Origin: Ruminococcus sp.
Lineage (GTDB): Bacteria; Bacillota; Clostridia; Oscillospirales; Acutalibacteraceae
Length of the DNA stretch: 13,735 nt
NCBI GenBank assembly: GCA_004556705.1
Contig: SFGA01000036.1
Span: 1 to 13,735 of the forward strand
Direction: 5' to 3'
A program made the position numbers and the translations under genes. The notes below the pieces were generated by a model. It saw only the letters and a list, made by a program, of their open reading frames with translations. It did not search any database and was not told the DNA's origin. This document shows, piece by piece, positions 1 to 7,010 of this stretch. Positions within the stretch are counted from its first letter, which is position 1. The number at the start of each line of letters is the position of its first letter.

Positions 1-11
1 CTGTTGGCGTA

Positions 12-64
12 GCGGTCGATTTTGTGCGGCGCTCCAAGCCGCATAAACAAAATCGGGATACCGC
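12..64. other. Nested imperfect palindrome, function unknown
   Basis: Three consecutive arms on the left (GCGGT 12-16, CGATTTTGT 17-25, GCGGC 26-30) pair in order with GCCGC 38-42, ACAAAATCG 47-55 and ACCGC 60-64 on the right. This gives up to 19 base pairs around a 7-base loop, with two 4-base bulges, both on the 3' side (43-46 and 56-59). There is no T run after it, so it is not a standard intrinsic terminator. It lies at the window edge among other palindromic repeats. It may be another repeat element or a structured RNA end; I cannot name a family. Confidence 0.5.
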
Positions 65-76
65 AAGAGGGCAATA

Positions 77-106
77 GGTGGCACGCCGCAGGCGTGACGG
101 AAGGAG
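77..106 (+). repeat. Dispersed palindromic repeat, GGTG/CGGA type (copy i)
   Basis: The element reads GGTGG, then a hairpin CACGCC-GCA-GGCGTG (82-96), then ACGGAAGGAGAG. It resembles the elements at 211-244 (opposite strand) and 13498-13528, which also have GGTG, an inner palindrome-like core and a CGGAGGGATTGT tail. The tail here is diverged. No coding sense is evident. Confidence 0.45.
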
Positions 107-125
107 AGATAACGAAAATTTGATT

Positions 126-190
126 TTTATTGCTTTCTCTCCCTCAGTCATTTTTGACAAAATGACAGCTCCCTCGTCAGAGGGAGCCTG
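126..190 (-). repeat. Dispersed palindromic repeat, module D variant, inverted
   Basis: Read on the minus strand, this begins with the hairpin GCTCCCTC-TGAC-GAGGGAGC and ends with CTGAGGGAGAGAAAGCAATA. Both flanks (26 and 22 bases) match the two module D copies at 13135-13233 and 13637-13735 exactly, but the bases between them differ: here a perfect inner hairpin GTCATTTT-GTCA-AAAATGAC, there a quasi-palindrome around GAGCGTAGCGAA. It lies upstream of parC, in the opposite orientation to the copies at the right end. Confidence 0.8.
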
Positions 191-210
191 AATATGCGGA
201 TTGAAAATTC

Positions 211-244
211 ACAATCCCTCCGAGTTGCCTTGCGGCAACCCACC
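211..244 (-). repeat. Dispersed palindromic repeat, GGTG/CGGAGGG type (copy ii)
   Basis: On the minus strand this reads GGTGG, then the hairpin GTTGCC-GCAA-GGCAAC (224-239 on +), then CGGAGGGATTGT. The tail is identical to that at 13517-13528, while the inner core differs. The remaining bases from 245 to 350 hold only small hairpins (for example GTCTCC-ACA-GGAGAC at 290-304) and I see no convincing parC promoter there. Confidence 0.6.
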
Positions 245-362
245 GTCTTACCTGCCGGTTCGGTCGGTGCTTCTGCATTAAATGCAGAGGTCTCCACAGG
301 AGACACAAAAGCAGCTGTATTTTTAAGGCGTCAAACGAAATCAGTAACACGAGGAGAAATAA

Positions 363-2603
363 ATGGCTAAGAAAAAGAAAACCGAAATATCCCACGAAGA
401 AGATTTGAACTTAAACGCTCATATCTCCGGTGCGGGCGAGGTTGTGCATCAAAATATTATCGACACGCTCGAAATAAACTATATGCCCTATGCAATGAGC
501 GTTATTATGTCGAGAGCGATACCTGAAATCGACGGCTTCAAACCCTCGCACAGAAAATTGCTCTACACTATGTACAAAATGGGACTTTTGAACGGCTCAA
601 CCGTCAAGAGTGCAAACATTGTAGGACGTACAATGCAGTTAAACCCCCACGGCGACGCTGCTATTTACGAAACAATGATTAGACTTGCACGAGGCAACGA
701 GAGCTTGCTTCATCCGTATATCGAATCAAAGGGTAACTTCGGTAAATCCTATTCAAAAAATATGCAATATGCGGCTTCGAGATATACAGAGGCAAAGCTT
801 GCCCCCATTGCAGGGGAACTTTTCAGAGATATTGACAAGGACACGGTTGATTTCGTTCCGAACTACGACAACTCTATGCAAGAGCCGACCTTGTTCCCCG
901 TAACATTTCCGTCGGTGCTTGTAAACGCAAATATGGGTATTGCTGTCGGTATGGCTTCAAATATTTGCTCTTTTAACTTGGGTGAAATTTGCAACACGAC
1001 CGTTGAACTTATCAAAGACCCCGACGCTGATATTATGGAAACGCTCAAAGCACCCGATTTTATCGGCGGCGGTCAGATTATCTATGACGAAGCGCTTATG
1101 CGTGAGATTTATCGCACGGGCAGAGGCAGCTTCAAGCTTCGTGCGAAATATAATTACGATAAATCATCGAACTGTATTGATATTTATGAAATTCCGGCTA
1201 CCACAACGAGTGAGGCTATTATCGACAAGATAATCGACCTTGCAAAGGCAGGTAAGGTCAAGGAAATTTCCGATATTCGTGATGAGACGGACAAGAAAGG
1301 TCTTAAAATCACAATCGACTTAAAGCGAGGAACAGACCCCGACAAGCTTATGAAAAAGCTGTTCAAGTCAACTCCGCTTGAGGACTCTTTCGGCTGTAAC
1401 TTCAATGTGCTTATCGCAGGCACGCCGAGGGTTTTAGGCGTTCGTGAGCTTTTGCTTGAATGGATTGCATTCAGAACTCAATGTGTAAACAGGCGAGTTT
1501 ATTTTGACCTCTCAAAGGCGAAGGATAAACTTCATTTGCTCGAAGGTTTACAGAAAATTTTGCTTGATATTGACAAGGCAATTAAGATTATCCGTTCCAC
1601 AGACGAGGAACAAGAGGTTGTCCCGAACTTGATGATCGGCTTCGGAATCGACAAAATTCAGGCTGAATATGTTGCGGAGATTAAACTTCGCCACCTCAAC
1701 CGTGAATATATCTTAAAGCGCACAGCCGATATTGAGCAGCTTCGCAAGGATATTGAGGATATGGAGGATATTCTTTCCTCAAAATCAAGGGTTAAGAAGA
1801 TTATCATTGCAGAGCTTAAAGAGGTTGCGGAGAAGTACGACAAGCCGAGAAGAACGGAGATTATTTTTGCGGACGTCGAGGATGACGACGAGGAAATCGA
1901 AGAAATTCCCGATTATCCCGTTACTCTTTTCTTCACGAAAGAGGGATATTTCAAGAAAATTACTCCTCAATCGCTTCGTATGAGCGGAGAGCAGAAGCTC
2001 AAAGAGGGCGACGAGATAGTGCAGACTGTCGAGGCTTCAAACAACACCGACTTGCTGTTCTTTACCGATAAATGTCAGGTTTACAAGGCAAAAGCGGCTG
2101 ATTTCTCGGACACAAAGGCGAGCGTATTGGGCGAATTTGTAGCTTCCGCACTTCAAATGGATAAGGACGAATCTGCTGTCTATATGGCGGTTACAACAGA
2201 CTACAAGGGCTATATGCTCTTCTTCTTTGAGAACGGCAAGGTCGCAAAGGTCGATATGAGCGCTTATGAAACCAAGACAAACCGTAAGAAGCTTATCAAG
2301 GCATATTGCGACAAGTTCCCTATTGTTGCGATAAGGCACATAAAAGAGGACTGCGAAATTGTTATGAAATCGTCGTCGGGCAGAATATTGCTTCTCAACA
2401 CAGGTGCGGTATCGCCCAAGACCACCAAGGACACGCAGGGCGTAGGCGTTATGACGCAAAGGAAAAATCACCGACTTGAAAGCGTTACCGACTTCACCGA
2501 AGATATGTTCCAAAAGCCTGCAAGGTACAGGACAAGAACGCTTCCGGCGGCAGGCTCAACTCTTTCGGCCGAGGATATGGGCGAGCAGCTAAGCCTTATA
2601 TAA
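363..2603 (+). CDS. parC: Type IIA topoisomerase subunit A (ParC/GyrA family, probably topoisomerase IV)
   Basis: This is the DNA cleavage/rejoining subunit of a bacterial type II topoisomerase, which acts with an ATPase subunit (ParE/GyrB) to unlink or supercoil DNA. The 746-residue product has the breakage-reunion core at about 34-485, with Arg140-Tyr141 in AASRYTEAKL as the catalytic pair, the IRDETDKKG segment near 305-313, a coiled-coil tower near 385-485, and an acidic linker (504-515). The C-terminal domain from about 518 has repeated beta-blade motifs (TLFFTKEGYFKKI, LLFFTDKCQVYK, MLFFFENGKVAKV). I see no GyrA box (QRRGGRG), which favours ParC over GyrA. At the quinolone-contact positions (E. 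coli GyrA Ser83 and Asp87) it has Ala99 and Glu103. The start is set by GAGGAG six bases upstream. No parE lies next to it within the window, and the upstream DNA is repeats. The subunit family is sure; ParC versus a GyrA paralogue is less so. Confidence 0.9.
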   Translation: MAKKKKTEISHEEDLNLNAHISGAGEVVHQNIIDTLEINYMPYAMSVIMSRAIPEIDGFKPSHRKLLYTMYKMGLLNGSTVKSANIVGRTMQLNPHGDAAIYETMIRLARGNESLLHPYIESKGNFGKSYSKNMQYAASRYTEAKLAPIAGELFRDIDKDTVDFVPNYDNSMQEPTLFPVTFPSVLVNANMGIAVGMASNICSFNLGEICNTTVELIKDPDADIMETLKAPDFIGGGQIIYDEALMREIYRTGRGSFKLRAKYNYDKSSNCIDIYEIPATTTSEAIIDKIIDLAKAGKVKEISDIRDETDKKGLKITIDLKRGTDPDKLMKKLFKSTPLEDSFGCNFNVLIAGTPRVLGVRELLLEWIAFRTQCVNRRVYFDLSKAKDKLHLLEGLQKILLDIDKAIKIIRSTDEEQEVVPNLMIGFGIDKIQAEYVAEIKLRHLNREYILKRTADIEQLRKDIEDMEDILSSKSRVKKIIIAELKEVAEKYDKPRRTEIIFADVEDDDEEIEEIPDYPVTLFFTKEGYFKKITPQSLRMSGEQKLKEGDEIVQTVEASNNTDLLFFTDKCQVYKAKAADFSDTKASVLGEFVASALQMDKDESAVYMAVTTDYKGYMLFFFENGKVAKVDMSAYETKTNRKKLIKAYCDKFPIVAIRHIKEDCEIVMKSSSGRILLLNTGAVSPKTTKDTQGVGVMTQRKNHRLESVTDFTEDMFQKPARYRTRTLPAAGSTLSAEDMGEQLSLI

Positions 2604-2614
2604 CAGAATATTAT

Positions 2615-2651
2615 AAAAAATCCCGAGTACCAAAAGATACTCGGTTTTTTT
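2615..2651. terminator. Bidirectional intrinsic terminator between parC and the dehydrogenase gene
   Basis: The stem CCGAGTA (2623-2629) pairs with TACTCGG (2638-2644) around an 8-base loop. It is followed by seven T on the + strand (2645-2651), and preceded by six A (2615-2620) that give a U run on the minus transcript. It sits in the 63-base gap between two convergent genes, so it probably ends both. Confidence 0.85.
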
Positions 2652-2666
2652 GATATTTAATTTCAA

Positions 2667-3869
2667 TTAGCCTTTGAGCTTTCTGACGATCTGTGCAAGT
2701 CTGTCAGCGTCAAAGATAACGGGTGTCGGATACAACGGATGAGCCTCTTTCATTGCTCTTTCAACGATAGTCGGAATATCCTCTTCCTTGATCTGCTCAA
2801 ATGCAGTCGGGATAGCCATTCTCTCGTTCATAGCCTTGATTTCAGCGATAAAGCCCTTAGCAAGCTCTTCCTCTGTCTGACCGTTAATGCCGACGATTTC
2901 AGCAAGCTTTGCAAGTCTCGGATAAATCGTTGAGCCGTATTCCTCAAGAACAACGGGGAGAATTACCGAGTTTGCAAGTCCGTGCGGAATGCCGTACATA
3001 CCGCCGAGGTTATGTGCGATAGCGTGAACGTAGCCGACATAAGCTCTTGTGAAAGCCATACCTGCATAGAACGAAGCCAAAAGCATCTGACCTCTTGCTT
3101 CGATGTTCTGACCGTCATTGTAGCAGGTTTCGAGGTTTTCGAAGATGAGCTTTGTTGCCTTTTCGGCATAATCCTTAGTCTCACGGGTATTTGACTTGCC
3201 TATGTATGCCTCAACCGCATGGGTGAGAGCGTCAAGACCTGTTGTCGAAGTAATCTTCTGGGGAAGTCCCGTTGTAAGCTCGGGGTCAAGTACCGCAAAC
3301 TTAGGACGGAGACACGGGTCATTGATAGCGTATTTTTCGTGTGTCTGTGTGTTTGAAACAACAGCCGCAACGGTTGTTTCCGAGCCTGTACCTGCCGTGG
3401 TGGGAACAGCGAAGAAGGGGGGAAGCTTACGCATTACCTTCAAAACGCCTCTCATCTGAGGGATAGTCTTGTTAGGTCTTACAACTCTTGCGCAAGCAGC
3501 CTTAGCGCAGTCCATCGGAGAGCCGCCGCCGAAAGCAATCATAGCCTCACAGCCGTTTGAAACGAACATTTCTCTTGCTTCCTCAATGTTTTCGATTGAG
3601 GGGTTAGGCTGAACGCCGTCATAAACAACGTAGCTGATTCCTGCCTTGTCAAGCTCCTCAAAAAGACCGTCGAGCAAATTAAGGCTCATAAGTCCCTTAT
3701 CGGTAACAACCATAACCTTGCCGATACCCTTTTCTTTGATAACGGACGGCAATTTACGGATTGAACCGGGTCCTGTAAGAAGCTGAGGTTCCGACCAATC
3801 AAGAAAGTAAAGCATTACTTTCATTACTTTCTGATAAGCACGGTAGTATGCAACTTTTAATGCCCACAT
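2667..3869 (-). CDS. Iron-containing alcohol dehydrogenase
   Basis: This is a group III (Fe-dependent) NAD(P)-linked alcohol/aldehyde dehydrogenase of about the usual length (400 residues). The nucleotide-binding motif GGGSPMDCAK is at 114-123 and PTTAGTGSE at 156-164. The four expected metal ligands fit Asp213, His217 (GLDALTHAVEAY), His282 and His296 (HAIAHNLGGMYGIPHG); the 14-residue spacing of the last two matches that of FucO. The substrate cannot be read from the sequence; butanol/ethanol-type or diol-type oxidoreductase is possible. The N-terminus has about 20 extra mostly helical residues before YFLDWSEPQLLTGPGS; I keep the first Met because AAAGG lies a suitable distance upstream, though Met16 or Met19 are alternatives. 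It lies 51 bases after ribF on the same strand with no terminator visible between, and ends at the bidirectional terminator. Confidence 0.93.
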   Translation of the reverse strand: MWALKVAYYRAYQKVMKVMLYFLDWSEPQLLTGPGSIRKLPSVIKEKGIGKVMVVTDKGLMSLNLLDGLFEELDKAGISYVVYDGVQPNPSIENIEEAREMFVSNGCEAMIAFGGGSPMDCAKAACARVVRPNKTIPQMRGVLKVMRKLPPFFAVPTTAGTGSETTVAAVVSNTQTHEKYAINDPCLRPKFAVLDPELTTGLPQKITSTTGLDALTHAVEAYIGKSNTRETKDYAEKATKLIFENLETCYNDGQNIEARGQMLLASFYAGMAFTRAYVGYVHAIAHNLGGMYGIPHGLANSVILPVVLEEYGSTIYPRLAKLAEIVGINGQTEEELAKGFIAEIKAMNERMAIPTAFEQIKEEDIPTIVERAMKEAHPLYPTPVIFDADRLAQIVRKLKG

Positions 3870-3904
3870 AATTATAACACCTTTCCATTTATAATATTAT
3901 ATTT

Positions 3905-3933
3905 ATTGTACAATTTTTAATTAGATAATGCAA
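3905..3933 (-). promoter_or_regulatory. Weak candidate promoter for the dehydrogenase gene
   Basis: On the minus strand TTGCAT (3928-3933) and TACAAT (3905-3910) are separated by 17 bases. The -35 overlaps the last codons of ribF and matches consensus poorly, and the region is AT-rich, so a chance match is likely. If it is not real, the dehydrogenase would depend on read-through from ribF. Confidence 0.3.
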
Positions 3934-4808
3934 GTATTATTATTAAATATTTCTTGAGAAATTTTGCTGTCGTGTTCAATCGCCTTAGAAAGCTCCGAGA
4001 GTGAGCCGAATTTTTCCTCGGGACGCAAAAAATCGGTCAAACGTATCTCAATTTCCTTGCCGTAGATGTCGCCTTGAAAGTTTATTATATACGTTTCGCT
4101 GCGATAGCGTTCTGTGTGAACGGTTGGTCTTATGCCGATATTCGTAACAGACGGATAAACCTCGCCGTCAATGACCGTTTTTGAGGCATAAACTCCGAAT
4201 TTTAGTTTTACGAAATTGTCGGGAAAGAACTGATTTGCCGTCGGGAAACCGAGCGTTCTGCCACGCTTGTCGCCGTCAACAACGATTGAACGGTAGGAAA
4301 ATTCCCTGCCGAGCATTGCGTTTGCGGCTCTGATGTCGCCGTCCGAAAGAAGATTGCGAATTTTAGTTGAGCTGACCGTTTCGCCGTTGTAGGTCTGAGT
4401 GGGTGCTATGTGCAGCTCTACCGAGTATTCCTCGCACAGCTTTCTAAGCTTTTCGACGTTGCCCTCGCCCCTTGCGCCGAACGTGTAGTTTTCACCGCAG
4501 GAGAGAGCCTTTGCGTTGTATTTTTCAATCAAATATTTTTTGAAAAACTCGTCATAGGGTAAGTCGGCAATCTCCGAAAAGCTGACGTCAATAATCTTAA
4601 CTCCGAGGCTTTCGATTATATCCCGTCTCATCTCGTCGGTTATGAGAGAGCAGGGGGCTTTGCCCGTGATTACCGAAAGCGGATGAACGTCAAAAAGCAG
4701 AACATACGGGTCGTATTTATCCTTTTCCGACTGCAATATTACCTGCAAATGACCCTTGTGAAGCCCGTCAAATGTGCCTAATGCTATGGATTTTTCATTC
4801 ACGGACAT
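3921..4808 (-). CDS. ribF: Bifunctional riboflavin kinase / FAD synthetase
   Basis: RibF converts riboflavin to FMN with ATP and then FMN to FAD. The 295-residue product has the two domains in the usual order. The N-terminal adenylyltransferase has GTFDGLHKGH (11-20), CGENYTFGARGEGN (104-117) and SSTKIR (146-151). The C-terminal flavokinase has GRTLGFPTAN (183-192), NIGIRPTV (223-230) and a likely catalytic Glu238 in SETYIINFQGDIYG. I place the start at 4808 rather than at an upstream in-frame Met (5012) because AGGAGG lies just before it, the homologous region begins at once, and the extension would lie inside truB. It overlaps the end of truB by 14 bases, which suggests translational coupling. 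It is the last gene of the packed operon. Confidence 0.96.
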   Translation of the reverse strand: MSVNEKSIALGTFDGLHKGHLQVILQSEKDKYDPYVLLFDVHPLSVITGKAPCSLITDEMRRDIIESLGVKIIDVSFSEIADLPYDEFFKKYLIEKYNAKALSCGENYTFGARGEGNVEKLRKLCEEYSVELHIAPTQTYNGETVSSTKIRNLLSDGDIRAANAMLGREFSYRSIVVDGDKRGRTLGFPTANQFFPDNFVKLKFGVYASKTVIDGEVYPSVTNIGIRPTVHTERYRSETYIINFQGDIYGKEIEIRLTDFLRPEEKFGSLSELSKAIEHDSKISQEIFNNNTCII

Positions 4809-5685
4809 ACACCCTCCTAACTTTAAGAAATTCGCCGTCCTTTTCAATTTCTCCGAGTCCCAAAAACTGCCTGTCTGGGGAATAAACCCTGTAAATTCCG
4901 TCGGAAATATTGTCCTTGAGCCTATTCCTCGACAATTCGCCGCCGTTTGAAAAACGCTTTGCCTGACCCTCCGTGACAACGATTTCACAATAGGTGTCGA
5001 AGCACTTTTCAATGGGCGTGATGTATTTATCTGCCGTGCCGTCGTTCACAGCCTTTTCAAGCTCCTCTAAAGTAACGCAATTACTTATAGAAAAGCCGTT
5101 CGCCGAGGTTCTGCGTAAATCCGTCATTATCGCACCGCAGCCGAGGTCTTTGCCAATATCGTCAATAAGACTTCTTATATATGTGCCTGCCGAGCACTCA
5201 ACCGATATTGAAAAGCAGTCGCCGTCAAACGAGCCGAGCGAAAGGGAATATACTGTAATTTTCCTTGCCTCTCTCTCAATTTCAATGCCCTGACGTGCAA
5301 GCTCATAAAGCCTTTTTCCGTCCTTGCTTATTGCCGAGTACATTGGCGGTATCTGTTCGATTTCGCCCGTGTATTTTTCCAAAACGCTTTCAAGTTGTGC
5401 CCTTGTAACGTTTACCTCGCTTTCGGATAAAACCGTGCCCGTCGAGTCGAGAGTATCGGTTGTAACGCCGAGCTTTGCCTTTGCGACATAGCCTTTATCG
5501 TGAACGGGAAGTAAATCTATAAACCTTGTGCAATTTGAAAGCGCAATGGGAAGAACGCCCGTAGCCATAGGGTCGAGCGTTCCTGTGTGCCCTGCTTTTT
5601 TAACCGAGAGCAAGCGTCTTACTCTGTTCACGGCTGAAAAAGAGGTCATATTATTCGGTTTGTCAAGTAAAATGATACCCGTCAT
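4795..5685 (-). CDS. truB: tRNA pseudouridine(55) synthase
   Basis: TruB isomerises uridine 55 in the T-loop of tRNAs to pseudouridine. The 296-residue product starts with the family signature GIILLDKPNNMTSF and has the catalytic motif KAGHTGTLDPMATG with Asp38 as nucleophile. Further family segments are QIPPMYSAISKDGKRLYELAR and AGTYIRSL. The C-terminal part from about 232 (VVTEGQAKRFSNGG, then LGLGEIEKDGEFLKVRRVY) fits a TruB C-terminal/PUA-like RNA-binding domain. The start codon overlaps the nrnA stop as ATGA (5682-5685), with AAAGG upstream, so it is probably coupled to nrnA. Confidence 0.97.
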   Translation of the reverse strand: MTGIILLDKPNNMTSFSAVNRVRRLLSVKKAGHTGTLDPMATGVLPIALSNCTRFIDLLPVHDKGYVAKAKLGVTTDTLDSTGTVLSESEVNVTRAQLESVLEKYTGEIEQIPPMYSAISKDGKRLYELARQGIEIEREARKITVYSLSLGSFDGDCFSISVECSAGTYIRSLIDDIGKDLGCGAIMTDLRRTSANGFSISNCVTLEELEKAVNDGTADKYITPIEKCFDTYCEIVVTEGQAKRFSNGGELSRNRLKDNISDGIYRVYSPDRQFLGLGEIEKDGEFLKVRRVYVRE

Positions 5686-6641
5686 ATACCTTTAAGTTCC
5701 GTTTCTATTATAGATAACAGTTTTTTCTTGTTTTCTTCGAGAGCTTCCTTTTCGAACGTGCAGCCTGCCGCCCTTGAATGACCGCCGCCGCCGAAGTTCA
5801 TACAAATCTTTGACGAGTCAATGGGTTCGTGCGAGCGCATAGACACCTTGAAATTACCGTCCTTTGTTTCACGGAAAGTCACGGCAACCAAAACGCCCTC
5901 AATCTTCCTCGGCAGTCCTGCAATTCCGTCAAAATCGCCGTCCTTTGTGCCTGACTGCTTCTGCATATCCATTGTGACGGTCATAAACGCACATTTTCCG
6001 CCGCAATGCATTTCAACCGTGTTGAGAGCCGCCGCCTCAAGTTTGAAATAGCCGAGCGACTTCGTTTCAAACATAATTCTGTTTATTTCAAAGAAATCCG
6101 CACCGTGCTCAATCAAATCCGCAGCGATAATATGCGTTCTTGCCGTAACGCTTGAAAAAAGGAAACAACCCGTATCGGTCGCAATGCCCGTGTAAAGGCT
6201 GTCGGCAACAGACTTGTCAATTTCAACGTCCATTGCCTTGATTACGTCATATATAATCTCGCACGTCGCAGAACAGCTTCTCAAGCAGAGATTTTCCGCA
6301 AATTCCTTGTTTGAAATATGGTGGTCAATGCAAAGCTTCACACCGTGCTCATATTTCGCACGGTACTGTGCGCCGATAAGCTCCATATCCGCAACGTCAA
6401 CCGCCACAACATACGGATTTTCCCCAACGTCGTCATTGTTCGAGTGGGCGATATATCCGTACTTTTCGGGAAACGGGTCGGTGCATACGACCTTTACCGT
6501 CTTGCCGAGCTTTTTCAAAGCGTGTAGGAGCGCAAAGCCGCTTCCTATCGTGTCGCCGTCGGGATTTCTGTGCGTGAGTATAAGAATATTATCGTTTTCT
6601 CTCAGCAGACGTGCCGCCGATTTTTCGTCGATTTTATTCAT
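5682..6641 (-). CDS. nrnA: DHH/DHHA1 phosphoesterase, oligoribonuclease / pAp phosphatase NrnA
   Basis: NrnA-type enzymes degrade short oligoribonucleotides and dephosphorylate 3'-phosphoadenosine 5'-phosphate, using Mn ions. The 319-residue product has all motifs of the family: LTHRNPDGDTIGS (22-34; His24, Asp28, Asp30), VDVAD (81-85), the DHH box IDHHISN (105-111), TGIATDTG (151-158; Asp156), and the DHHA1 substrate loop GGGGHSRAAGC (284-294). I use the start at 6641 (MNKIDEK) because GAGGGA lies upstream and because a longer start at 6713 would run through rbfA and adds unrelated residues. It overlaps rbfA by 8 bases (ATGAATAA). The position between rbfA and truB is typical of Firmicutes. 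Confidence 0.94.
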   Translation of the reverse strand: MNKIDEKSAARLLRENDNILILTHRNPDGDTIGSGFALLHALKKLGKTVKVVCTDPFPEKYGYIAHSNNDDVGENPYVVAVDVADMELIGAQYRAKYEHGVKLCIDHHISNKEFAENLCLRSCSATCEIIYDVIKAMDVEIDKSVADSLYTGIATDTGCFLFSSVTARTHIIAADLIEHGADFFEINRIMFETKSLGYFKLEAAALNTVEMHCGGKCAFMTVTMDMQKQSGTKDGDFDGIAGLPRKIEGVLVAVTFRETKDGNFKVSMRSHEPIDSSKICMNFGGGGHSRAAGCTFEKEALEENKKKLLSIIETELKGI

Positions 6642-6990
6642 CTTTATCCCTCGTAAGATCCTCAATTTTTTTGAAAATTTCCATACCGTGCTCAACGGAG
6701 TCGTCTGCCACAAATTTCATTTCGGGCGTTTTACGAAGTCGGAGTCTTGCACCGACCTCGTGTCTTATTCTGCCCGTTGCGCTGACAAGACCTTTTACAG
6801 CCTCTTTTGCCGAGTCAATTCCGTCAAGAGCACTGATATATACTTTTGCGAATGAAAGGTCGTGACTTACATCAACCCTTACAACAGTGAGCATTTTATC
6901 CTTAACTCTCGGGTCTTTGAGCTCTCTGATTACGGCGATGATTTCACGTTTAATATCCTCGGACACTCTGTCCTGTCTGTAACCTGCCAT
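6634..6990 (-). CDS. rbfA: Ribosome-binding factor A
   Basis: RbfA binds the 30S subunit and helps mature the 5' end of 16S rRNA. The product has 118 residues, the usual size, and a single KH-type fold. Family features visible are ISxDIKREI-like N-terminal helix (SEDIKREIIAVIRELKDPRV), the strand region TVVRVDVSHDLSFAKVYIS, and RLRKTPEMKFVADDSVEHG near the end. It starts 20 bases after infB with GGAGG six bases before the ATG. Its last codons GATGAATAA contain the nrnA start, an 8-base overlap. Confidence 0.96.
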   Translation of the reverse strand: MAGYRQDRVSEDIKREIIAVIRELKDPRVKDKMLTVVRVDVSHDLSFAKVYISALDGIDSAKEAVKGLVSATGRIRHEVGARLRLRKTPEMKFVADDSVEHGMEIFKKIEDLTRDKDE

Positions 6991-7010
6991 TTTTACCTCC
7001 GAAAAAGCGT

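Noticed and set aside
3..77. Open plus-strand frame at the window start as the tail of an upstream gene
   Set aside because: Only about 24 codons, overlapping the nested palindrome, with no resemblance to a ParE C-terminus or other protein I know.
154..182. TTGACA at 154-159 as a parC promoter
   Set aside because: It lies in the loop side of a repeat hairpin and no -10 box follows at 16-18 bases.
177..395. Minus-strand open frame upstream of and into parC
   Set aside because: It covers palindromic repeats and the parC start and lacks a ribosome binding site; the product is leucine-rich low-quality sequence.
2037..2513. Minus-strand open frame of 158 residues inside parC
   Set aside because: Shadow of the parC C-terminal domain coding pattern; no domain and no ribosome binding site.
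363..2603. GyrA assignment
   Set aside because: No QRRGGRG-type GyrA box in the C-terminal domain and no gyrB next to it; ParC or a divergent paralogue fits better.
4809..5012. N-terminal extension of ribF
   Set aside because: The extra 68 residues lie inside truB and have no family resemblance, while AGGAGG precedes the Met at 4808. The same reasoning excludes long starts for nrnA (6713), ylxQ (9839) and nusA (11061).
6214..6855. Plus-strand open frame of 213 residues opposite nrnA and rbfA
   Set aside because: It is antisense to two clear genes with conserved motifs and has no ribosome binding site or recognisable domain.
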